Part shown: piece by piece, positions 27,809-38,518 of the stretch
Layout: the number at the start of each line of letters is the position of its first letter
Position numbering within the stretch: position 1 is the first letter of the stretch
Source of the DNA: Lichenicoccus sp964242335
GTDB lineage: Bacteria; Pseudomonadota; Alphaproteobacteria; Acetobacterales; Acetobacteraceae
Assembly (NCBI GenBank): GCA_964242335.1
Contig: CAXTAY010000010.1
Span: 40,543-104,542 of the forward strand
Reading direction: 5' to 3'
DNA length: 64,000 bases
Program-made: the position numbers and the translations under genes
Notes under the pieces: model-generated
The model's input: only the letters and a program-made list of their open reading frames with translations
The model's database searches: none
Told to the model about the DNA's origin: nothing

Positions 27809-29268
27809 ACGAGCCCCCCGTGCCGCTCGGGCCGAGGGTCGCCCAGCCCGGCTACGACCGCAACCGGGTCAGGGCCGGCATCGCCCATCTCGGCGTCGGC
27901 AACTTCCACCGCGCCCACCAGGCCTTCTACCTGGATCGCTGTCTCGCCGACCCGGCGCAGCAGGGCTGGGGTATCCTCGGCATCGGCGTGCTCGACACTC
28001 CCGCCGAGCGCGAGAAGGCGTCGGCGCTCCGCGCGCAGCAGGGTCTGTACACGCTCACCACCTGCCCGCCGGACGCGCCCGCCTCGGTGCGGCTGATCGG
28101 CTCGCTGGTGGAGTACCTGCATGCGCCGGACGACCCGGAGGCGGCGTTGCGCCGGCTCGCCGATCCGGCGATACGCATCGTCAGCATGACCATCACCGAG
28201 GGCGGCTACAACCTCGATCCGGCCGGTCGCTTCCGGCTGGACACGCCCGAGGTGGCGCACGACCTGCGACAGCAGCCGCCGCGCACCGCTTTCGGGCTGG
28301 TGACCGAGGCGCTGCGCCGCCGTCGCGACGCCGGAGCGGGACCGTTCACCGTGCTCAGCTGCGACAACCTGATGCATAACGGCGATACCGCGAGGGCGGC
28401 ATTCCTCGGCTTCGCGCAGGCCGCCGATCCGGCTCTGGCGCAGTGGATCGAGTCGCATGTCAGCTTCCCGAACAGCATGGTCGACGGCATCGCGCCGGTG
28501 GTGACCGCGGCCGACGTGGCCCGGCTGAACGCGCAGAGCGGGGCATCGGACCGCGCGCCGGTGTTCCGCGAGGACTTCACCCAGTGGGTGCTCGAGGATA
28601 ATTTCTGCGTCGGACGGCCGGACCTCGCCGCAGCCGGCGCCCAGTTCACCTACAACGTGTCGCCGTTCGAGCTGGTCAAGCTGCGCATGCTCAACGCGGC
28701 GCACACGATGATGGCGATCCCCTCGATGCTGATCGGCCATCGTCTGGTGCACGAGGCGATGGCGGACCCTGCGATCGCCGAGCTGCTCGAGGAGTTCCTG
28801 TCGCGCGACGCGGGGCCGCATTTGAGCACGCCGCCGGGCATGGCGGCCGAGGAGTATGCCGCGCTGATCCTGCGCCGCTTCGGCAATCCGGCGACACGCG
28901 ACCAGGTGGCGCGGATCGCCGGGCAGAGCTCGGCGAAGCTGCCGGTGTTCCTGCGCGAGACGGTGCGCGAGGTGCTCGGCGGCACCCACACCTCGGTGCG
29001 CATCGCCTTCCTGCTGGCGTCGTTCCTGGAATATCTGCGCGGCCACGACGACCAGGGCGTGGCCTTCCCGGTTGCCGAGCCGCTGCTGTCCGACGCCGAC
29101 CTCGCCCTGGCGCGCTCGCACGACCCGCGCGCGCTGCTGGGCATGAGCGTATTCGCCGGCTGGGGCCTGGAGGCGTACCCGGACTTCGTCACCGAGATCG
29201 CCGGCATCCGCCGCGCGATCGTCTCGGAGGGCACGCACGAGACGCTGCGCGCGGTGCTGATGGAGTAG
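27805..29268 (+). CDS. Mannitol dehydrogenase-family polyol 2-dehydrogenase
   Basis: A 487-residue NAD-dependent long-chain polyol dehydrogenase. The N-terminal Rossmann domain has HLGVGNFHRAHQAFYLD and TLTTCPPDAP; the C-terminal domain has VELVKLRMLNAAHTMM-type catalytic lysine region (FELVKLRMLNAAH) and SFPNSMVDGIAP. It oxidises mannitol, arabitol or a related polyol to the 2-ketose. The start overlaps the transaldolase stop by ATGA. Length fits the family (480-495). Confidence 0.94.
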   Translation: MNEPPVPLGPRVAQPGYDRNRVRAGIAHLGVGNFHRAHQAFYLDRCLADPAQQGWGILGIGVLDTPAEREKASALRAQQGLYTLTTCPPDAPASVRLIGSLVEYLHAPDDPEAALRRLADPAIRIVSMTITEGGYNLDPAGRFRLDTPEVAHDLRQQPPRTAFGLVTEALRRRRDAGAGPFTVLSCDNLMHNGDTARAAFLGFAQAADPALAQWIESHVSFPNSMVDGIAPVVTAADVARLNAQSGASDRAPVFREDFTQWVLEDNFCVGRPDLAAAGAQFTYNVSPFELVKLRMLNAAHTMMAIPSMLIGHRLVHEAMADPAIAELLEEFLSRDAGPHLSTPPGMAAEEYAALILRRFGNPATRDQVARIAGQSSAKLPVFLRETVREVLGGTHTSVRIAFLLASFLEYLRGHDDQGVAFPVAEPLLSDADLALARSHDPRALLGMSVFAGWGLEAYPDFVTEIAGIRRAIVSEGTHETLRAVLME

Positions 29269-29292
29269 GCACGCCGCCACCGCGCCCACGGC

Positions 29293-29347
29293 GGTCTGGG
29301 GCATCAGGCCCCAGCGGGTCCAGGGCAGCGTCCTGGCCTGGAGGAGC
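29293..29347. repeat. Dispersed two-hairpin intergenic repeat, copy 2
   Basis: First hairpin CTGGGGC-ATCAG-GCCCCAG (29296-29314), then a CGGGTC spacer and a second hairpin CCAGG/CCTGG (29320-29336). It lies 25 bases after the polyol dehydrogenase stop. It resembles copies at 11898-11936 and 61935-61985. Confidence 0.75.
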
Positions 29348-29467
29348 CGTATCTCCTTGACCCCGACATTTGAACCCTGGCCAGCTGATCGAACCGACGC
29401 CCGGGACCGGCGGCGGCGCTTCTCCGGCGCGAGGCAGGATCGCCCCGGCATCAGGTTTGGACGGACC

Positions 29468-29737
29468 ATGGCGTCAGACGCAGAACCCAGCCAGCCGACC
29501 GAAACGTTCCGGTCGACCATCGACCTCGCCAACCGCTCGCCGCTGTGGCGCTGGTCCGCCACCGACCAGACCGGCCTATTCATCCAGCACTTCAGGGCCT
29601 ACCGCCCGACGATGACGGAGCACGACGAGCGCTGCCTGGTCGAGACGCTGCGCTCGATCGAAGCCGAGGCGAGGCAGACCTGGCCGACGCAGGAGGATGC
29701 GGCGCAGGCGACCGCCGCGCCGCCCGCGGATCCGTGA
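29468..29737 (+). CDS. Hypothetical small protein
   Basis: An 89-residue protein from the ATG at 29468 (MASDAEPSQPTETFRST). It contains SPLWRWSATDQTGLFIQHFRAYRP and a hydrophilic C-terminus. I do not recognise the family. It converges with the DUF3429 gene 11 bases away. Codon use and GC are normal for the region. Protein-coding status is plausible but not certain. Confidence 0.5.
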   Translation: MASDAEPSQPTETFRSTIDLANRSPLWRWSATDQTGLFIQHFRAYRPTMTEHDERCLVETLRSIEAEARQTWPTQEDAAQATAAPPADP

Positions 29738-29748
29738 GCCCGGCGGGA

Positions 29749-30219
29749 TCAGAGGGCGTTGCGCGCCAGCAGCACCAGCAGGCTGACGATCGGCACCAGC
29801 ATCTGGGTCGGGCGGAGCCGGCCGAAATAGCGCGGCACCTCGCGGCGACGGGCGGCGGCGGGATCGAGCGAGGCCAGGCTGGCGTAGCCGAGGAGGAGCA
29901 GCAGCAGCGAGACGATGCGGCGCGGCGAGAGCAGCGCCGCCGCGCCCAGCACGAACAGCCAGAACATGCTGACCACCTGCGACAGCGTGGTGCCGCCCGG
30001 CTGGCGGAAGCTCAGGCCGCGACGCACGCCGGCGAGGAAGCAGAGCACGGCGCCGGCCCAGGCGATGGTCAGCCGGGTGGTGGCCGGAACCCGCTTGCGG
30101 CCGAGGGCGAGCGTCGCCACCGTGCCGAGGACGATCGGCACCAGTGCCGCGTAGGCGAGCAGCAGGCTGATCGCGGGTGCCGCGGTCTTCGGGTCCTCCT
30201 CGCCGTCGGTGACGCGCAT
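29749..30219 (-). CDS. DUF3429 membrane protein
   Basis: A 156-residue inner-membrane protein with about five hydrophobic helices. The WAGAVLCFLAGVRRGLSFRQPGG segment and the helix pattern are typical of DUF3429. Function is unknown. It lies 16 bases after the DUF3297 gene on the same strand and may share the ATP synthase operon transcript. Confidence 0.85.
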   Translation of the reverse strand: MRVTDGEEDPKTAAPAISLLLAYAALVPIVLGTVATLALGRKRVPATTRLTIAWAGAVLCFLAGVRRGLSFRQPGGTTLSQVVSMFWLFVLGAAALLSPRRIVSLLLLLLGYASLASLDPAAARRREVPRYFGRLRPTQMLVPIVSLLVLLARNAL

Positions 30220-30235
30220 GCCGGGTGCCCTTCGA

Positions 30236-30472
30236 TCAGCTCTTGAAGTACGGCTCGACCGGACCCTGAAGCTTCATCGTCATCGGCGCGCCGCTGCGGG
30301 TGACGGTCTTGCCGATGGTGACGCGCACCCAGCCTTCGCTGACGCAGTACTCCTCGACATTGTCCTTCTCGACCCCCTTGAAGCGTATGCCGACGCCGCG
30401 TTCGAGCAGGGCCGCATCGTGGAACGGGCTCTTCGGGTCGGCCGACAGCCGGTCGGGCGGTTCGCCGTTCAT
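30236..30472 (-). CDS. DUF3297 protein
   Basis: A 78-residue protein (MNGEPPDRLSADPKSPF...) with GVGIRFKGVEKDNVEEYCVSEGWVRV and a GPVEPYF tail, the pattern of DUF3297. Function is unknown. Its ATG overlaps the atpC stop by four bases (ATGA), so it is the sixth gene of the ATP synthase operon in translational coupling. Confidence 0.88.
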   Translation of the reverse strand: MNGEPPDRLSADPKSPFHDAALLERGVGIRFKGVEKDNVEEYCVSEGWVRVTIGKTVTRSGAPMTMKLQGPVEPYFKS

Positions 30473-30876
30473 CGGCCGCCCGACGCGTCGATCTGCGCCC
30501 GCGCCGACTGCAGCCGGTCGAGATAGGGCTCGAGCGTGGTGATGTCGGACTTGTCGGCCTCGTCGTAGGCGCGTTCGGCCTCCTTCAGCTTCGCCTCGCC
30601 GTCGGCGCGCGACAGCTCGCCGAGCGGTGTCGCCTCGTCGGCCAGGATGGTGCAGCGCCCCGGCGTGATCTCGGCGAAGCCGCCGGCCACGAAGAACTCG
30701 TCGGTGACCCGGCCGCCCTCGTGCAGCGAGACCACGCCGCCGCGCAGCAGCAGGATCATCGGGGCATGCTCGGGCATCGCCGCGATGTCGCCTTCCGAGC
30801 CCGGCATCACCACCATGTCGACCGCGCGCTCGAGCAGCCGCTTGGCCGGGCTGACGATCTCGACGTCGATCGGCAC
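30469..30876 (-). CDS. atpC: ATP synthase F1 epsilon subunit
   Basis: A 135-residue epsilon subunit, the regulatory and central-stalk part of F1. The N-terminal beta-barrel is MPIDVEIVSPAKRLLE...MVVMPGSEGDIAAMPEHAPMI and the helical C-terminus is LSRADGEAKLKEAERAYDEAD. It overlaps DUF3297 at its 3' end and follows atpD by about six bases. Confidence 0.96.
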   Translation of the reverse strand: MPIDVEIVSPAKRLLERAVDMVVMPGSEGDIAAMPEHAPMILLLRGGVVSLHEGGRVTDEFFVAGGFAEITPGRCTILADEATPLGELSRADGEAKLKEAERAYDEADKSDITTLEPYLDRLQSARAQIDASGGR

Positions 30877-30881
30877 CGGCC

Positions 30882-32309
30882 TCAGCCCTCCTTCTTCTGC
30901 GTGCCTTCGTGCTTGGCCACCGCCTCGTCGATCGAGCCGACCATGTAGAAGGCGCTCTCCGGCAGGTGGTCGTACTCGCCGGCGACGATCGCCTTGAACG
31001 AGCGCACCGTGTCCTCGATCGAGACCAGCTTGCCGGGTGCCCCGGTGAACACCTCGGCAACGTGGAACGGCTGGCTGAGGAAGCGCTGGATGCGTCGGGC
31101 GCGGGCGACGGTCTGCTTGTCCTCCTCGGACAGCTCGTCCATGCCGAGGATCGCGATGATGTCCTGCAGCGACTTGTAGGTCTGCAGGATGCGCTGCACG
31201 TCGCGCGCCACCTGGTAGTGCTCGTCGCCGACGATCTTGGGATCGAGCGAGCGCGAGGTGCTGTCCAGCGGATCGACCGCCGGATAGATGCCGAGCTCGG
31301 CGATCGAGCGGTTCAGCACCGTGGTCGCGTCCAGATGCGCGAACGAGGTCGCCGGCGCCGGGTCGGTGAGGTCGTCGGCGGGCACGTAGATCGCCTGCAC
31401 CGAGGTGATCGAGCCCTTCTTGGTCGAGGTGATGCGCTCCTGCAGCGCGCCCATGTCGGTGGCCAGCGTCGGCTGGTAGCCGACCGCGGACGGGATGCGT
31501 CCGAGCAGTGCGGAGACCTCGGAGCCCGCTTGGGTGAAGCGGAAGATGTTGTCGACGAAGAACAGGACGTCCTGGCCCTCGTCGTCGCGGAAATACTCCG
31601 CCAGCGTCAGGCCGGACAGTGCGACGCGCATGCGCGCACCCGGCGGCTCGTTCATCTGGCCGTAGACCAGCGCCACCTTGGAGCCNNNNNNNNNNNNNNN
31701 NNNNNNNNNNNNNNNNNNNNNNNNNNNNNNNNNNNNNNNNNNNNNNNNNNNNNNNNNNNNNNNNNNNNNNNNNNNNNNNNNNNNNNNNNNCTTGCCGACG
31801 CCGGCGCCGCCGAACAGGCCGATCTTGCCGCCCTTCAGGTAGGGACAGAGCAGGTCGACGACCTTGATGCCGGTGACCAGGATCTCGGCGGACGCCGCCT
31901 GCTCGTCGAAGGCCGGCGCCTCGCGATGGATCGGATCGTAGCGCACCGCGGGCACCGCGCCGCGCTCGTCGATCGGATCGCCGATCACGTTGAGGATGCG
32001 CCCCAGCGTGCCGGGCCCGACCGGCATGCGGATGGACCCGCCGGTGTCGGTCACCTCGACGCCGCGCACCAGCCCGTCGGTGCCGTCCATGGCGATGCAG
32101 CGCACCTCGCGCTCGCCGATCTCCTGGGCCACCTCCAGCACCAGGGTCTGGTCGTTCAGGCGGCAGGTGAGCGCGTTGAGGATGTAGGGCAGCGTGCCGC
32201 TGAACTGCACGTCGACCACCGCGCCCTTGATCTGGGTGACGCGGCCGACGACGTTGCCCTTCTGGCCCTGACCTTGGGCCGGCGGCGCGATCGTGTTGGT
32301 GTCCGACAT
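30882..32309 (-). CDS. atpD: ATP synthase F1 beta subunit (with assembly gap)
   Basis: The catalytic beta subunit, read as 475 codons including unknown bases. The P-loop GGAGVGK sits at the edge of the gap and the frame resumes at GSKVALVYGQMNEPPGAR. In relatives about 47-55 residues lie between these two points, but only 35 codons of N are given, so the real gene is probably longer by roughly 12-20 codons (about 490 residues). Downstream parts such as VFFVDNIFRFTQAGSEVSALLGR, GYQPTLATDMG and SRSLDPKIVGDEHY are normal. The reading frame happens to be kept through the gap. Confidence 0.95.
   Translation of the reverse strand: MSDTNTIAPPAQGQGQKGNVVGRVTQIKGAVVDVQFSGTLPYILNALTCRLNDQTLVLEVAQEIGEREVRCIAMDGTDGLVRGVEVTDTGGSIRMPVGPGTLGRILNVIGDPIDERGAVPAVRYDPIHREAPAFDEQAASAEILVTGIKVVDLLCPYLKGGKIGLFGGAGVGKXXXXXXXXXXXXXXXXXXXXXXXXXXXXXXXXXXXGSKVALVYGQMNEPPGARMRVALSGLTLAEYFRDDEGQDVLFFVDNIFRFTQAGSEVSALLGRIPSAVGYQPTLATDMGALQERITSTKKGSITSVQAIYVPADDLTDPAPATSFAHLDATTVLNRSIAELGIYPAVDPLDSTSRSLDPKIVGDEHYQVARDVQRILQTYKSLQDIIAILGMDELSEEDKQTVARARRIQRFLSQPFHVAEVFTGAPGKLVSIEDTVRSFKAIVAGEYDHLPESAFYMVGSIDEAVAKHEGTQKKEG
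31686..31790. other. Assembly gap of 105 N inside atpD
   Basis: A run of 105 unknown bases following directly on the Walker A lysine codon of atpD. The length is likely not the true size, because conserved beta-subunit sequence expected here is longer. Confidence 0.95.
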
Positions 32310-32334
32310 GGTTCAGCTCCTGCGTGGGTCGAGC

Positions 32335-33228
32335 TCAGACGGCGTCGGCGCCGGAGATGATCTCGATCAGTTCACTGGTGATATTGGCCTGGCGGGTGCG
32401 GTTGTAGTTCAGCGTCAGCCGGTCGATCGCCTTGCCGGCGTTGCGCGTGGCGCTGTCCATCGCGGTCATCCTCGCACCCTGCTCGCCGGCCGCGCTCTCC
32501 AGCATCGCGCGATAGATCTGGATCGTCAGGTTGCGCGGCAGCAGCCGGGCCAGGATGGTCTCCTCGTCCGGCTCGAACTCGTAGCTGGCGCCGGACGCGT
32601 CGTCCTTCTCGTTGTCGTTCGACGGCAGCGACAGCGGCACCAGCTGCAGCTCGGTCGGGGTCTGCGACATCACGTTGACGAAACGATTATAGATCAGCGT
32701 GCAGACGTCGAACTCGCCGCGCTCAAGCATCGCGGCGATGCGCTCGCCGAGCTCGTGCGCCTGGGCGAAATCGACGTCGCGGCCGGCGGAGCCGGGCACG
32801 CGGTCGATCAGCTGGCTGCGGAACTCGCGGACCAGGTAATCCCCGCCCTTGCGTCCCACAGGCAGCAGCTTGACGGTCTTGCCCTCGGCCTCGAGCCGGC
32901 GCGCCAGCAGTCGCGCGGCGCGGCCGATATTGGCGTTGAAGCCGCCCGCAAGACCCCGGTCCGAGGTGATCGGCACCAACAGGTGCACCTGGTCGCTGCC
33001 GGTGCCGGCGAGCAGGCGCGGCGCGTCGTCGCGTCGCTCCCCGCCGGCATAGCTGCGGGCGAGAGCCGCGAGCATGCGCTGCATCGCCTCGGCATACGGG
33101 CGCGCCGCCTCGGCGCGGGCCTGCGCGCGACGCAGCTTGGACGCCGCCACCATCTTCATCGCCGACGTGATCTTGCGTGTCGACTTGACGCTGGTGATCC
33201 GCCCGCGCAGCTCCTTGAGCGACGGCAT
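32335..33228 (-). CDS. atpG: ATP synthase F1 gamma subunit
   Basis: A 297-residue gamma subunit, the rotor shaft of F1. It has the N-terminal helix MPSLKELRGRITSVKSTRKITSAMKMVAASKLRRAQ and the C-terminal helix ARMTAMDSATRNAGKAIDRLTLNYNRTRQANITSELIEI. It follows atpA by about four bases and precedes atpD by about 25. Confidence 0.97.
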   Translation of the reverse strand: MPSLKELRGRITSVKSTRKITSAMKMVAASKLRRAQARAEAARPYAEAMQRMLAALARSYAGGERRDDAPRLLAGTGSDQVHLLVPITSDRGLAGGFNANIGRAARLLARRLEAEGKTVKLLPVGRKGGDYLVREFRSQLIDRVPGSAGRDVDFAQAHELGERIAAMLERGEFDVCTLIYNRFVNVMSQTPTELQLVPLSLPSNDNEKDDASGASYEFEPDEETILARLLPRNLTIQIYRAMLESAAGEQGARMTAMDSATRNAGKAIDRLTLNYNRTRQANITSELIEIISGADAV

Positions 33229-33232
33229 GCGG

Positions 33233-34770
<1,538 letters not shown>

Positions 34771-34771
<1 letters not shown>

Positions 34772-35409
34772 CACGCGGCTCCCTTCATGGCATGGTGCAG
34801 GCGGGCGAGGCGCGAGCGCAGGCTCGCGTCGTACAGGCGGGCACCGACGCGCACCACCAGGCCGCCGAGCAGTGCGGCATCGACGCTCTCGTGGATGTCC
34901 ACCCGGCCGTAGCCGGCCTCGGTCAGGCGGGCGCGCAGCTGGGTGCGCTGCAGGTCGGTCAGGGCATGGGCGCTGGATACCTCGGCGACGGTGATGCCGC
35001 GCCGCGCGGCGACCAGGGCGCCGAAGGCGGCGAGGATGCCGCGCAGGGTGGCCAGCCGGCGGTTGTTTGCGATCACGCCGACGAAGTGCCGGATCGTGAC
35101 GCCGAAGCCCTGGCGGTCCAGCACCGCCAGCACGGCGCCGCGCGACTGCTCCACGTCCAGCGTCGGATCGGACAGCATCGCGCGCAGCGGCGGGCTCTGG
35201 TCGATCAGCCGGCCGAGCGAGGCAGCCTGGTCGACCACCTCGTCGAGGTTGCGCTGCTCGTCGGCGAGCTCGTACAAGGCCAGCGCGTAGCGACCGGACA
35301 GCCCACCGGCCCGCGTGGCACCGGAGTAGCTGGAGGCATCGGGGCGGATCGCGGTCGGGGCCGAGGGCCCGCTCTGTGCTGCGCCTTCAACCACGCTCGC
35401 CGTTTCCAT
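34771..35409 (-). CDS. atpH: ATP synthase F1 delta subunit
   Basis: A 212-residue delta subunit that links F1 to the F0 stator. The domain starts at GLSGRYALALYELADEQRNLDEV, with NNRRLATLRGILAAF and a C-terminal GGLVVRVGARLYDASLRSRLARLHHAMK. The N-terminal 30 residues are a variable extension of alphaproteobacterial OSCP-type proteins. It starts the operon atpH-A-G-D-C; the F0 genes lie elsewhere, which is usual for this group. Confidence 0.93.
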
Positions 35410-35475
35410 CTTTTTTCATTGGATTATCGCGCCGGGTTCACGGCGCTCGAGATGGGCGCATCTAGCATGGGGGCC

Positions 35476-36069
35476 ATGACCACGCAACCGACCGACGAGC
35501 CGTCCGCCCTGCCTGAGCACGAGCCCGAGCACCGGCTCAGGCAGGGGTACGGGCCGGCGCCGCTGCTGCTCACCCTGCGCCTCGCCGAACCGGCGCAGTC
35601 GCTGTTCCAGGCGCTCAGGAGCCGGCACTTCCCCGCCGCGCGCAACGTCGTGCCGGCGCACGTGTCGCTGTTCCACGCACTCCCAGGCGAGGCGCGCGCC
35701 GAGATCCAGCGCCTGCTCGGTGCGCTGCAGGCGGAGCGGCCGGCGATCCAGGTCGAGCCGCCGCGCTCGCTCGGCCGCGGCGTCGCCTTCCCGCTGGCCT
35801 CGCCCGAGCTGCTGGCGCTGCGCGCCAGCCTCGCCGGGTCCTGGTCGGAGTGGCTGACGCCGCAGGACCGGCAGCGCTACGCGCCGCATGTCACGGTGCA
35901 GAACAAGGTCACCCCGGAGCAGGCGCGCGAGACGCTGTGGCGCCTGCGGCAGGGTTTCGTCCCCTGGCGCACCGAGGGCGTCGAACTGCTGCTCTGGCGC
36001 TACCTGGACGGGCCGTGGGAGGCGGTCGCGCGCATCGCGCTGTCGCCGCGCCGGCAGCCCAGCGACTGA
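35476..36069 (+). CDS. 2H phosphoesterase (2'-5' RNA ligase-like)
   Basis: About 197 residues from the ATG at 35476; an alternative ATG is at 35467. The two histidine motifs of the 2H superfamily are HVSLFHAL and HVTVQNKV, about 80 residues apart. The protein probably hydrolyses 2'-3' cyclic or 2'-5' RNA ends, or a related phosphodiester. It is divergent from atpH with only about 65 bases between. Confidence 0.8.
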   Translation: MTTQPTDEPSALPEHEPEHRLRQGYGPAPLLLTLRLAEPAQSLFQALRSRHFPAARNVVPAHVSLFHALPGEARAEIQRLLGALQAERPAIQVEPPRSLGRGVAFPLASPELLALRASLAGSWSEWLTPQDRQRYAPHVTVQNKVTPEQARETLWRLRQGFVPWRTEGVELLLWRYLDGPWEAVARIALSPRRQPSD

Positions 36070-36143
36070 CCCGCGGCAGGGTCGAGTTGCGTCGCGCGCC
36101 GCTTCGGGCGAGGTTCCGGCCGCAACCCGACCGGAACCGACGC

Positions 36144-36797
36144 ATGAACCGAACCGACGCCCCTCGAACGGGCGCTCTCCGACTGGCCGCCCTGCTGATC
36201 GCCTCGGGCGCGCTGCTGGCCGCGCTCGCCCCGGCCGGCCTGGCGCAGATGGCGCCCGCCACGACGGATCCGGACCGCGTGCAGGGCGGCAGCTACGCGG
36301 TCGAGCCGAGCCATACCCAGCTGCTGTTCAGCGTCTCGCACATGGGCTTCTCGACCTATTACGGCCAGTTCAGCCAGGCCAGCGGCGCGCTGGAGCTGGA
36401 TGCGAAGGCGCCGTCGCAGAGCCGCTTCGAGATCCGCGTGCCGACCGCCTCGGTCAGCACGACCAGCGACAAGCTGACCGGCGAGCTCAAGAGCGGCGCC
36501 TGGCTGGACGCCGCCGCCGACCCGGAGATCACCTTCCGCTCGACCAAGGTGACGCCGCTCGGGCACGGTGCGGCCAGCGTGACCGGCAACCTCACCCTGC
36601 ACGGCGTGACCCGGCCGATGACGCTGCGGGCCCGGCTGGTCGGTGCCGGCGTCAACCCGCTCGACAAGAAATACACGGTGGGCTTCGACCTGGTCGGCAG
36701 CATCCGGCGCAGCGAATTCGGCGTGAAGACCTACGTGCCGCTGATCGGCGATACGGTGACGCTGACCATCGCCGGCGTGTTCGAGAAGCAGGGCTGA
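36144..36797 (+). CDS. YceI-family periplasmic protein
   Basis: A 217-residue protein with an N-terminal signal peptide (ALRLAALLIASGALLAALAPAGLAQ, hydrophobic then ALA-type end). The lipocalin-like YceI core has YAVEPSHTQLLFSVSHMGFSTYYGQF, TSDKLTGELKSGAWLDAAADPEITFRST, and NLTLHGVTRPM. YceI proteins bind polyisoprenoids in the periplasm or are induced by base stress. Confidence 0.92.
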   Translation: MNRTDAPRTGALRLAALLIASGALLAALAPAGLAQMAPATTDPDRVQGGSYAVEPSHTQLLFSVSHMGFSTYYGQFSQASGALELDAKAPSQSRFEIRVPTASVSTTSDKLTGELKSGAWLDAAADPEITFRSTKVTPLGHGAASVTGNLTLHGVTRPMTLRARLVGAGVNPLDKKYTVGFDLVGSIRRSEFGVKTYVPLIGDTVTLTIAGVFEKQG

Positions 36798-36813
36798 GGC
36801 GCGGCGTCGGATT

Positions 36814-38487
36814 CTATCGCGCGGCCGCGGCAGGCTCGGAGAACACGACCACGCCGCCCCGGCTGGTGGACGGCCAGCCGATCGTGCGCAGCACCGCCAG
36901 CAGCGCCGGTGCAGTGCCCGGGCCGGCGATGATCGCGGTAACGTCGCGGCGACGGCAGTACGTGGTGATCATCTGGCCCAACTCCGGCACGATGGTTCCC
37001 GCGGTCAGCGTCGCCACCGCCGGATCGGCCGCTTCCGCTGGGGGCACCAGTCCGGTGAAGCCGGCGGATTGGGTGAAGGCATAGCGCGCCTGCCACTGCC
37101 AGATCATGTTCACGCCCGGCAGGCTGAAGGGAAGCAGCAGTACGTGCTGGCCGGGCCTGAGCACCGTTGCCGCCCGCGCCTCGTCGAAGAAAGGCTGCAG
37201 ACCCGCCGGCTTCCAATTTCCAACGACGCTCCGGTCCGGCAGCAGGAACAGGCAGGCCAGCAGAGCCAGCAGGAAGCGGCGTCCCCGCACGACGGCACGT
37301 CCTGGCTCGGCGAGCCAGATGCCGACTGCAAGCCCCGCCGCCAGGAAGACATACATTGTGAAACGACCCGGCAGCGCGCTGCGCAGCAGCGGGACATGGT
37401 CCGCCAGTGCCCAGGGAAGCCAGATACCGGTCTGCGTTCCATCCAACCACAGCCTCGGCCCGAGGCTGCACAACACCAGCAGCAGCAGCATCGCCAGCAG
37501 GCCGCGCAGGACCGGTTCGGCGAGCCGGCGCGCGAAAAGGGCGGTGAGGATGAGGATGACAGGCGCGCCCAGGTAGGCGGTCTGCTCGCCGAGGCCGCTG
37601 GTGAACCGGCTGGCGATAGAGGTGACATACGAGGCACCCAGACGCGTGACCGCCGTCGGCACGAGAAAGTTTAATGGATCGGCCGAGGAGTCGATCGGCA
37701 GGTTCAGCGAGGCCGGCAGGTTGCGCATTCCCCTGAGCAGAAAGAACAGGAACGGGGAGACAAGCACCGTTACAATCGCCAGGGCGGCGAGACAGTCCAG
37801 GGCCAGCCCGCGCAACTCCGCACGTTGCGCTCTGGAGGCGAGCAGGAGGGCGACCACCCAGCCGGCGACCCCGAAGACGCATGCGGTGGCGAAGATCTCG
37901 AGCGAGATGCCGAACTGCATCAGCAGAGCCACCGTCAGCAGCGCCACACCGCGCTTGCGCGGGATCTCTCCTGCCAACCGCTTCAGGCAGATCAGCAGCA
38001 GCAGCGGCACGAGGCAGGTCATCGAGAGGTTCAGGTGACCCAGCAGATGGCCGAACTCGTAGGCCGAGAACCCGTACAGGTAGCCGGCGACGAAGGCGGC
38101 GGCCACATCGCGCGTGACCTGACGTGCGAGCAGGAAGGCGGCCCACGCGGACAGCGCCGGCGCCAGCAAGCAGAAGCTGTTGAAGGTGACGATCGCGCCT
38201 GCCGTCAGCGTCAGGGGCAGGCCGATCAGGGACAGTGTGGGTATTGACGTCACCCACGTCATGTCGATCCCGCGCGGATACCAAACTGCCTGAGTCACCA
38301 ATGGATTGACCCCGTGGGCGATCGCCCAGGGCCACCACTGCAGGCACCAGACGAAGGTGAAACTGTCGCCGCCATACCCGAACACGCTGGTGGCGTAGCC
38401 GCGCGTCGTGCCGAAGAAGTGCAGGGAGATCATCAAATACAGGACCGGCGCAATCATCGGCCTCAGGGCGCGCGACCTTACATGCAT
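36814..38487 (-). CDS. Polytopic membrane protein, GT-C-type candidate
   Basis: A 557-residue protein with around ten hydrophobic helices, then a soluble C-terminus. Near the N-terminus FGYGGDSFTFVWCLQWWPWAIAHG has an aspartate in the first loop, as in GT-C glycosyltransferases, and WYPRGIDMTWVTSIP follows. The C-terminal 120 residues carry LLPFSLPGVNMIWQWQARYAFTQSAGF. It is the last gene of the polysaccharide operon, 31 bases after the methyltransferase. The best guess is a membrane glycosyltransferase or glycan-lipid modifying protein. Note the antisense frame in the same region is not coding. Confidence 0.7.
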   Translation of the reverse strand: MHVRSRALRPMIAPVLYLMISLHFFGTTRGYATSVFGYGGDSFTFVWCLQWWPWAIAHGVNPLVTQAVWYPRGIDMTWVTSIPTLSLIGLPLTLTAGAIVTFNSFCLLAPALSAWAAFLLARQVTRDVAAAFVAGYLYGFSAYEFGHLLGHLNLSMTCLVPLLLLICLKRLAGEIPRKRGVALLTVALLMQFGISLEIFATACVFGVAGWVVALLLASRAQRAELRGLALDCLAALAIVTVLVSPFLFFLLRGMRNLPASLNLPIDSSADPLNFLVPTAVTRLGASYVTSIASRFTSGLGEQTAYLGAPVILILTALFARRLAEPVLRGLLAMLLLLVLCSLGPRLWLDGTQTGIWLPWALADHVPLLRSALPGRFTMYVFLAAGLAVGIWLAEPGRAVVRGRRFLLALLACLFLLPDRSVVGNWKPAGLQPFFDEARAATVLRPGQHVLLLPFSLPGVNMIWQWQARYAFTQSAGFTGLVPPAEAADPAVATLTAGTIVPELGQMITTYCRRRDVTAIIAGPGTAPALLAVLRTIGWPSTSRGGVVVFSEPAAAAR

Positions 38488-38518
38488 GACGCTTTCTCTC
38501 GGTTCGATCGACGGAGGA

